NCBI GenBank assembly: GCA_902491625.1
Contig: CABUIO010000039.1
Span: forward strand, 1-10,756
Direction of reading: 5' to 3'
Length of the DNA stretch: 10,756 nt
Origin: an uncultured Porphyromonadaceae bacterium
GTDB lineage: Bacteria > Bacteroidota > Bacteroidia > Bacteroidales > Muribaculaceae
Positions 6,619-10,756 of the stretch are shown piece by piece. The translations under genes and the position numbers were made by a program. The notes beneath the pieces were generated by a model. The model did no database searches and was not told where the DNA came from. It worked only from the letters and a program-made list of their open reading frames with translations. Every line of letters starts with the position of its first letter. Position 1 is the stretch's first letter.

Positions 6619-7392
6619 TCATAGGAGCTTCATGGCTTGGGCGGCGGTGATGGCTTCGATGCTATTGCCGACGCTGAGTTTGCTGATGATGTTCTGACGG
6701 TGGCGGTTGACGGTGTGGACACTGATGCCGAGCACGTCGGCGATCTGTTTGCTCGCTTTCCCCTCCTGAATTAGCCGCAGTATCTCCTTCTCCCTCTCTG
6801 TGAGCACGTGCATTCTCCTTTCCTGAAACGAGAGCGCGGTTATTTCGCCGGTGAGGCTGTTGACGATGTGTGGCTCGATCCCTTCGCCGCGCGCTGCGTC
6901 GGGTGCGAGATTGTAGCAGCAGAGAATCAACCATATAGTTCCCGCAGGGGAGAGATGGATAACCTGAGTGCTGTTGTCAATCATCCGATAGCTGCCCTCG
7001 CGGTCTTTCATGCGGATCCGGCACGTGGCCTTGCACAGGGTCTTCTCCTCCGGCGCCATCGTGTGCACGCGCTTGAAAAACTCATATTCGAGCATTCTTT
7101 TCTCCACAAGGTCTTCCGGATGCAGACGGTTGTAGATCTCGTCCTCGTCGCTTGAATCGACTTCGCGGTATAGCGATTCTCCGTCGGTCAGATCCATGAG
7201 TCGTCCAAGGCCTGCGGCATGGATATAGCATCTGTCGCAGGAAGCGTCGGTCACGACCGTGCAGCCTCCGGATGTCTGTGCAAGAATCCGCGCCACGTTC
7301 CCGGTCTCCGCGACCTGTGACGCTTCGAGTAACTGGCCTTCGAGATTCTGGGCCTCATATATTCGGTTCAATTCCTTGCGCAAGATGTCCAT
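6619..7392 (-). CDS. LuxR-type transcription regulator with PAS-like sensor domain
   Basis: The 257-residue product ends in a clear LuxR/NarL helix-turn-helix (about 194-257): LTEREKEILRLIQEGKASKQ, then IADVLGISVHTVNRHRQNI, with the usual TEREKE, G-KQIA and SVHTVNRH positions. The N-terminal two thirds have no receiver domain. The LHPEDLVEKRMLEYEFF stretch (90-106) and the strands up to about 162 fit a PAS-like fold, as in common Bacteroidales PAS-LuxR regulators. The sensor part is Cys-rich, with C44, C52xxC55, C120xxxC124 and C158-C159, which could mean a metal or redox input, but this is speculative. The start at 7392 follows a -7 box at 7413-7420. The gene is divergent from the SH3b protein gene and ends at its own terminator. 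Ligand and targets are unknown. Confidence 0.88.
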   Translation of the reverse strand: MDILRKELNRIYEAQNLEGQLLEASQVAETGNVARILAQTSGGCTVVTDASCDRCYIHAAGLGRLMDLTDGESLYREVDSSDEDEIYNRLHPEDLVEKRMLEYEFFKRVHTMAPEEKTLCKATCRIRMKDREGSYRMIDNSTQVIHLSPAGTIWLILCCYNLAPDAARGEGIEPHIVNSLTGEITALSFQERRMHVLTEREKEILRLIQEGKASKQIADVLGISVHTVNRHRQNIISKLSVGNSIEAITAAQAMKLL

Positions 7393-7412
7393 AGAAAACC
7401 TGTTTTGGATGC

Positions 7413-7444
7413 CAAAGATAAGAAAAACTTCCGCGAAACAGAAA
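7413..7444 (-). promoter_or_regulatory. Promoter of the LuxR-type gene
   Basis: Read on the minus strand, TATCTTTG (7420 to 7413) is a perfect -7 box and TTTC (7444 to 7441) lies 20 bases upstream as a one-mismatch -33 element. The ATG at 7392 follows 20 bases after the box. Confidence 0.7.
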
Positions 7445-7484
7445 CGTTAATAGATTTTTAAGGGGAGTTTATATGGATTTTCAT

Positions 7485-7492
7485 TATCTTTG
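7485..7492 (+). promoter_or_regulatory. -7 box of the SH3b protein gene
   Basis: TATCTTTG matches the -7 consensus exactly and lies 25 bases before the ATG at 7518. No good -33 element is visible. The box lies inside the longer reading frame that begins at 7473, which argues for the 7518 start. It diverges from the LuxR-type gene promoter about 65 bases away. Confidence 0.68.
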
Positions 7493-7517
7493 CCTCGTCA
7501 ATCAATCCCTCTATCGT

Positions 7518-7964
7518 ATGCAAAGATCCATAAAGCACTCTCTTATACTGTCCGCGCTGCTTATACTTGTCAGTGCCCCGGCTGCCTTATCCCGGCAGAT
7601 GAAAATTGTGGTTGACAAAACGGGTGACCCTGTCGGGCGCTATGTGCGCACTAACGCAAGGACTTACACTGTAATCCAGCAGGATACGTGTGAGGTGACG
7701 AAGGAGGGCAATCAGGTCGTCACATACAGCGCTGAAGCCGGCAACGGAGTGGTCTGGTGTAAGGACTGGGGTAAGGCGCAAGTCCACAGTGCGCCTTCCG
7801 CCGAAAGTCCCGTCATAGGGGAGATGGTTTTTGAGGAGGGTGGCATGCCCGATGCATATTGGTGTCTTGGCAAAGTCAACGGCTGGTATAAGATCGACTT
7901 CGACGGAAAAGAGGGATATGTCCTTGAGGAGTTGTCCGAATGGGACGGCATGCTCACATTCTGA
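7518..7964 (+). CDS. Small exported SH3b-like protein
   Basis: The 148-residue product has a signal peptide (about 1-23: basic N-terminus, hydrophobic core LILSALLILVSAPAA) and no lipobox Cys. Residues 86-138 fit a bacterial SH3 domain: AQVHSAPSAESPVIGEMVFEEG, then a strand, GWYKIDFDGKEGYV and a final leucine-rich turn. This matches the usual R-P-S-x-x-S-x-V-I-G, GWYKV and G-K-x-G-Y/W-V pattern. SH3b domains in exported proteins usually bind peptidoglycan or other envelope ligands, so a periplasmic location is inferred. Residues 27-80 contain further beta-rich sequence of unknown type. Three cysteines (58, 81, 116) could form a disulfide. The DJ-1-like gene begins 43 bases later without its own clear promoter box, so cotranscription is plausible. 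Confidence 0.78.
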   Translation: MQRSIKHSLILSALLILVSAPAALSRQMKIVVDKTGDPVGRYVRTNARTYTVIQQDTCEVTKEGNQVVTYSAEAGNGVVWCKDWGKAQVHSAPSAESPVIGEMVFEEGGMPDAYWCLGKVNGWYKIDFDGKEGYVLEELSEWDGMLTF

Positions 7965-8007
7965 AAGATCAGGAAAATGGTACTCACATCTAAAGCATTT
8001 CAAGACG

Positions 8008-8619
8008 ATGAACAACGAGGTTCTTTACATACTTCTGCCCGATTACGCTGCCCATGAGGCTGTATATCTTTCGCAGGCTATAGCTTCCGACGAGGCCGCA
8101 CTCAAAGAAAAACCGAAATATGTCAACAAGACAGTTGCTCCGGATTCAGCTCCGGTGAGGTCGATCGGCGGATTCAGCACATTGCCGGACTATACGTTCG
8201 ACACAATGCCCGACGACTACGCCGCCATCGTCTTGATCGGCGGATTCGGATGGAGTACGCCGGTGGCCGAAGGAGTCGTGCCGATTGTCCGTGAGGCGCT
8301 CCGGAAAGGTAAGCCGGTGGGCGCAATCTGCAACGCCGCGTCTTTCATGGCCGCGCACGGTTTCCTCAACGACGTCAGGCACACCGGCAACGGTCCCGAC
8401 CAGCTCAGACTGTGGGGCGGAACAAACTACACAAATCCGGAAGGATACGTACACGCTCAGGCGGTGAGAGACGGCAACATCGTGACAGCCAACGGTTCGA
8501 CCACGCTGGAATTTGCCAGGGAGATGCTGCTCCTTCTGGAGAACGACACGCCGAAGCGCATCGAGATGTACTATCAGTTCAACCGTCAGGGATTCTGCAA
8601 TCTGTTTCCTCCGAAATAA
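8008..8619 (+). CDS. DJ-1/PfpI-family protein (class I amidotransferase-like)
   Basis: The 203-residue protein has the DJ-1/PfpI fold signature. An N-terminal strand LYILLPDYAAHEAV carries the conserved acidic Glu17, IVLIGGFGW (74-82) is the glycine turn, and GAICNAASFMA (105-115) is the nucleophile elbow with Cys108. Relatives include deglycases, chaperone-like stress proteins, isonitrile hydratases and proteins annotated as glutamine amidotransferases; the exact reaction cannot be read here. The residue after Cys is Asn, where many members have His. The ATG at 8008 is chosen because the family's first beta strand begins immediately after it; an in-frame extension to 7831 would overlap the SH3b gene and looks non-conserved. 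The last 41 bases overlap the convergent araC-type gene. Confidence 0.87.
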   Translation: MNNEVLYILLPDYAAHEAVYLSQAIASDEAALKEKPKYVNKTVAPDSAPVRSIGGFSTLPDYTFDTMPDDYAAIVLIGGFGWSTPVAEGVVPIVREALRKGKPVGAICNAASFMAAHGFLNDVRHTGNGPDQLRLWGGTNYTNPEGYVHAQAVRDGNIVTANGSTTLEFAREMLLLLENDTPKRIEMYYQFNRQGFCNLFPPK

Positions 8620-9442
8620 GATCGGACACAATGTGAATAGTGCGGATTGAGCGGGGTGTGCAGCCGTAGCGGCGCCGGAAAATACGGTTGAAATAGCTGA
8701 CGTTTGAGAAGCCGACGTCGTAGGCGATTGCGGCTATGCTGTGGTCGGTGTGCCGCAATCTGTCTTCCGCCCTTTCAAGGCGCATGTTGTTGAGGTATTC
8801 GGAAAATGTCATTCCTGCGTTATGGCGCATGAAGGTGCAGAGTGCCGATTTATTCATGCCGACGTGGAGGGCGACTTCGTCGAGCGAAATATGGCGCCGG
8901 AAGTTGCAGGCACAGAACACCCTTATCCTTTCGAGACGTCGCTGTGATCGGCTCTGTGTGATGCTGTGGCCGGCGGAAACACATTCGGAGGAGTCGGCGA
9001 TTGCCCGGATCAGTTTAATGAATTTCGGCAACCTCCCAGCCGCTGTCAGTCCGCGCATCGAAAGGAGGATGCGGCGGATCTTATCGCGGGCTGTGCCGGA
9101 GTACGCTACCGCTTCCCGATGCGACGTGACGGCGCCGACATCCGCGGCAATCTCGGGAAAGAGCGCTGCCAGTCCGTTGAGTGTGGCTGTTTCAAACAGC
9201 ACGGAGATATTGGCGATGTTGCCGCATGAGTCGGTGCGGGAAGGGTCGAACCGCCACACGTGAGGTATGCCGGCAGGAATGAGGATTATTTCCCCCTCCT
9301 CCATCGGTTCGGAGAGGTCGCCGATGGTGCGCTCTCCCGCGCCGCAGATGAGATACGAGAGTTCCCAACTCTGATGGGAATGGAGGCCGATCTGTCGATC
9401 CGGCGTCACGCTGACAACGTCAAAACTGTAGGATTGTTTCAT
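8579..9442 (-). CDS. AraC-family transcription regulator with cupin sensor domain
   Basis: The 287-residue protein has an N-terminal AraC-type cupin (about 10-85), with LHSHQSWELSYLICGAGE and EGEIILIPAGIPHVW giving the usual H-x-H-x(3)-E and P-x-x-x-P-H pattern. The C-terminal double helix-turn-helix (about 169-268) includes ISLDEVALHVGMNKSALCTF, then F-S-E-Y-L-N-N-M-R, SIAAIAYDVGFSNVSYFNR and the closing YGCTPRSIR. The last roughly 20 residues after the family end are encoded in the overlap with the DJ-1-like gene. The cupin suggests a small organic ligand. The start at 9442 is set by the -7 box at 9447-9454, leaving almost no leader. A Met at 9460 would lie upstream of that box. It diverges from an acyltransferase gene, a plausible target together with itself. 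Confidence 0.9.
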   Translation of the reverse strand: MKQSYSFDVVSVTPDRQIGLHSHQSWELSYLICGAGERTIGDLSEPMEEGEIILIPAGIPHVWRFDPSRTDSCGNIANISVLFETATLNGLAALFPEIAADVGAVTSHREAVAYSGTARDKIRRILLSMRGLTAAGRLPKFIKLIRAIADSSECVSAGHSITQSRSQRRLERIRVFCACNFRRHISLDEVALHVGMNKSALCTFMRHNAGMTFSEYLNNMRLERAEDRLRHTDHSIAAIAYDVGFSNVSYFNRIFRRRYGCTPRSIRTIHIVSDLISEETDCRIPDG

Positions 9443-9446
9443 ATTG

Positions 9447-9481
9447 CAAATATAGTACAATTATTTTGTAAGATCGACAAA
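9447..9481 (-). promoter_or_regulatory. Promoter of the araC-type gene
   Basis: Read on the minus strand, TATATTTG (9454 to 9447) is a -7 box, and TTTG (9481 to 9478) lies 23 bases upstream, slightly more than the usual spacing. The box ends only 4 bases before the ATG at 9442, so the transcript would be leaderless or nearly so. Confidence 0.55.
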
Positions 9482-9495
9482 CCCGATACAATAAT
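9456..9495. repeat. Direct repeats TACAATwAT between araC and acyltransferase
   Basis: TACAATTAT (9456-9464) and TACAATAAT (9487-9495) agree at 8 of 9 bases and start 31 bases apart, close to three helical turns. The first copy also belongs to a small inverted repeat, TACAA and TTGTA (9456-9470). They lie between the divergent promoters, where an AraC-type protein would be expected to bind tandem half-sites. The sequence is AT-rich, so chance similarity is possible. Confidence 0.4.
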
Positions 9496-9502
9496 ATTTC
9501 CC

Positions 9503-9510
9503 TAATTTTG
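9503..9510 (+). promoter_or_regulatory. -7 box of the second acyltransferase gene
   Basis: TAATTTTG matches TAnnTTTG and lies 29 bases before the ATG at 9540. No clear -33 element is visible; the TACAATAAT repeat copy ends 7 bases upstream, a position suited to activator dependence. Confidence 0.65.
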
Positions 9511-9539
9511 CGACTGCAATTCAATCTACTGATTCTACT

Positions 9540-10727
9540 ATGGCGACAGCAGCTATTCCCTTGGCATCAAAACCGAGGTTCGAGATTCTTGACGGTCTGC
9601 GCGGCGTTGCGGCGATGATCGTGGTGGCATTTCATCTTTTCGAGACATATTCCGACGGTCCGCGGGATCAGATTCTCAACCACGGCTACTTAGCAGTGGA
9701 TTTCTTCTTCGTGCTTTCCGGCTTTGTGATCGGATATGCCTACGACGACCGCTGGGGACGCATGACGACCTGGGATTTCTTCAAACGCCGACTCATTCGT
9801 CTGCAGCCGATGGTGATACTCGGCTCGCTCATAGGCGCTTTCTGGTTCTATTTCGGCGCGGCGCCGGGATTTGAGCTTGTGATGCAGACTCCATGGTGGA
9901 AAGTGCTGCTGATCCTCGTGTTAGGTTGTATTATGTTTCCCACGCCTCCGTCGATGGACATACGCGGCTGGAAGGAGATCAACTCGCTCAACGGCGCCCA
10001 GTGGTCGCTGCTGTGGGAGTATGTGGCCAACATCTTCTATGCACTGATCATCAGGAGATTCACCACTGTCGTGCTCGCCGTGTTCGTGTTTCTGTCGGCG
10101 TTTCTGACCATAGACCTCGCGATGAACCTCGACGCCACGGGACTGCTTGCCGTGCGCGACTACGCCCGCTACACCGTGATCGGAGGTTTCGGTCTGACGC
10201 CCGATCAGATCTACATAGGTGTATGCCGATTGCTATATCCCTTCTTCGGTGGATTGCTGCTCTATCGTATGAGCAAATGGCGCATCAACATCCGCCGCGG
10301 AGCAATGACATGGTGTTCGCTTGCCGTCGCCGCGACATTGGTCGTGCCGCACCTGGGCGGCGAGACGCACGAGTGGGTCAACGGACTCTACTGCGCCGTC
10401 GTGATACTCCTCGTCTACCCCGCGATAGTGGCCGCCGGAGCTGGAAGCGAACTGAAAGGGCTGCGCACCACTGCACTGTGCAAATTTTTAGGCATGATCT
10501 CCTATCCGCTCTACATCACCCACTATCCCATGATCTACGTGCAGATGAACTGGGCGGCACGCCATGCCGATGCGCCGTTGGGCACACACATCTGGGTGGG
10601 GGTCTGCATCTTCATCGCCTCGATCGCCGTAGCCTACGCCAGCGTCAAGGTCTACGACATCCCTGTCCGCAAATGGCTGTCGGAAAAGTTTATCCATCCT
10701 AAGAGGTTGTTTAATAATGCTTGTTAA
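9540..10727 (+). CDS. Membrane acyltransferase, family 3
   Basis: The 395-residue polytopic membrane protein is a full-length acyltransferase-3 member. Signatures are the LDGLRGVAA lead (17-25), a helix ending at probable catalytic His32, DFFFVLSGFVIGYAY (54-68), the basic FFKRRLIRLQP (80-90), QWSLLWEYVANIFYA (154-168) and a late YPLYITHYPM. Such proteins O-acylate sugars of surface or exported glycans, taking acyl groups from the cytoplasm; the acceptor here is unknown. It is only distantly similar to the other acyltransferase in this window and is more canonical around the first motif. It is divergent from the araC-type gene and has its own -7 box, so regulation by that protein is plausible but unproven. 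No following gene is visible in the remaining 29 bases. Confidence 0.92.
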   Translation: MATAAIPLASKPRFEILDGLRGVAAMIVVAFHLFETYSDGPRDQILNHGYLAVDFFFVLSGFVIGYAYDDRWGRMTTWDFFKRRLIRLQPMVILGSLIGAFWFYFGAAPGFELVMQTPWWKVLLILVLGCIMFPTPPSMDIRGWKEINSLNGAQWSLLWEYVANIFYALIIRRFTTVVLAVFVFLSAFLTIDLAMNLDATGLLAVRDYARYTVIGGFGLTPDQIYIGVCRLLYPFFGGLLLYRMSKWRINIRRGAMTWCSLAVAATLVVPHLGGETHEWVNGLYCAVVILLVYPAIVAAGAGSELKGLRTTALCKFLGMISYPLYITHYPMIYVQMNWAARHADAPLGTHIWVGVCIFIASIAVAYASVKVYDIPVRKWLSEKFIHPKRLFNNAC

Positions 10728-10756
10728 CGACAGGGGCGAGAATTTTGGAGCGGATT

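Noticed and set aside
7831..8007. Upstream extension of the DJ-1-like protein
   Set aside because: It would overlap the SH3b gene by over 130 bases and adds a compositionally odd, Ser/Arg-rich leader before the first beta strand of the fold.
9893..10702. 269-residue open frame overlapping the second acyltransferase in another frame
   Set aside because: It is Arg/His-rich, lacks any family pattern and is fully contained in a gene with clear motifs; a GC-driven shadow.
1453..10727. Surface-polysaccharide gene cluster, because of two acyltransferase genes
   Set aside because: No glycosyltransferase, flippase of the Wzx type, polymerase or sugar-nucleotide gene is present, and the two genes lie over 7 kb apart in separate units.
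1..10756. Mobile element, integrase, CRISPR array, tRNA or rRNA
   Set aside because: No transposase or integrase motif, no regularly spaced repeats, and no recognisable RNA gene sequence was found on reading the window.

Overview
The window looks like a chromosomal segment of a Bacteroidota bacterium, most likely order Bacteroidales. The main evidence is promoter style: most transcription units begin with the Bacteroidales -7 box TAnnTTTG (TATCTTTG, TACCTTTG, TAGCTTTG, TAATTTTG), usually 5-30 bases upstream of an ATG, and there are no clear Shine-Dalgarno sequences. The moderately high GC and protein style would suit a Muribaculaceae-type gut commensal, but that family assignment is inference. 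Coding density is high, no gene-free stretch exceeds about 125 bases, and I see no tRNA, rRNA, CRISPR array, insertion sequence or integrase.

Layout from left to right. Bases 102-2505 hold a plus-strand pair: a MATE-family exporter, then a membrane acyltransferase-3 protein starting 4 bases after it. Bases 2599-3492 hold a Fic-domain protein with an N-terminal excisionase/MerR-like helix-turn-helix. Its promoter contains a perfect 11-bp palindrome, and its last codons lie inside a perfect 16-bp inverted repeat. Facing it on the minus strand (3518-5245) is a secreted GH13 alpha-amylase-family protein in which most of the invariant catalytic residues appear replaced. Upstream of it on the minus strand are two more AT-rich orphan genes (5336-5857 and 5878-6525), a secreted/anchored protein and a polytopic membrane protein that form an operon. 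A PAS-like/LuxR-type regulator (6619-7392, minus) precedes them, separated by an intrinsic terminator.

Divergent from the LuxR gene is a small exported SH3b-like protein (7518-7964), followed by a DJ-1/PfpI-family protein (8008-8619). The latter converges with, and overlaps by 41 bp, an AraC-type regulator with an N-terminal cupin (8579-9442, minus). Divergent from the araC gene is a second acyltransferase-3 gene (9540-10727).

The window reads mostly as ordinary, loosely connected chromosomal genes: three regulators or signalling proteins (Fic-HTH, LuxR, AraC), envelope functions (exporter, two acyltransferases, SH3b protein, orphan membrane pair) and one exported carbohydrate-active family member. 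No multi-gene defence or biosynthetic system is evident. The points most worth a second look are the apparently catalytically degenerate GH13 protein, the two symmetric DNA elements at the ends of the fic gene, the convergent araC/DJ-1 overlap, and helically phased direct repeats between araC and the acyltransferase.
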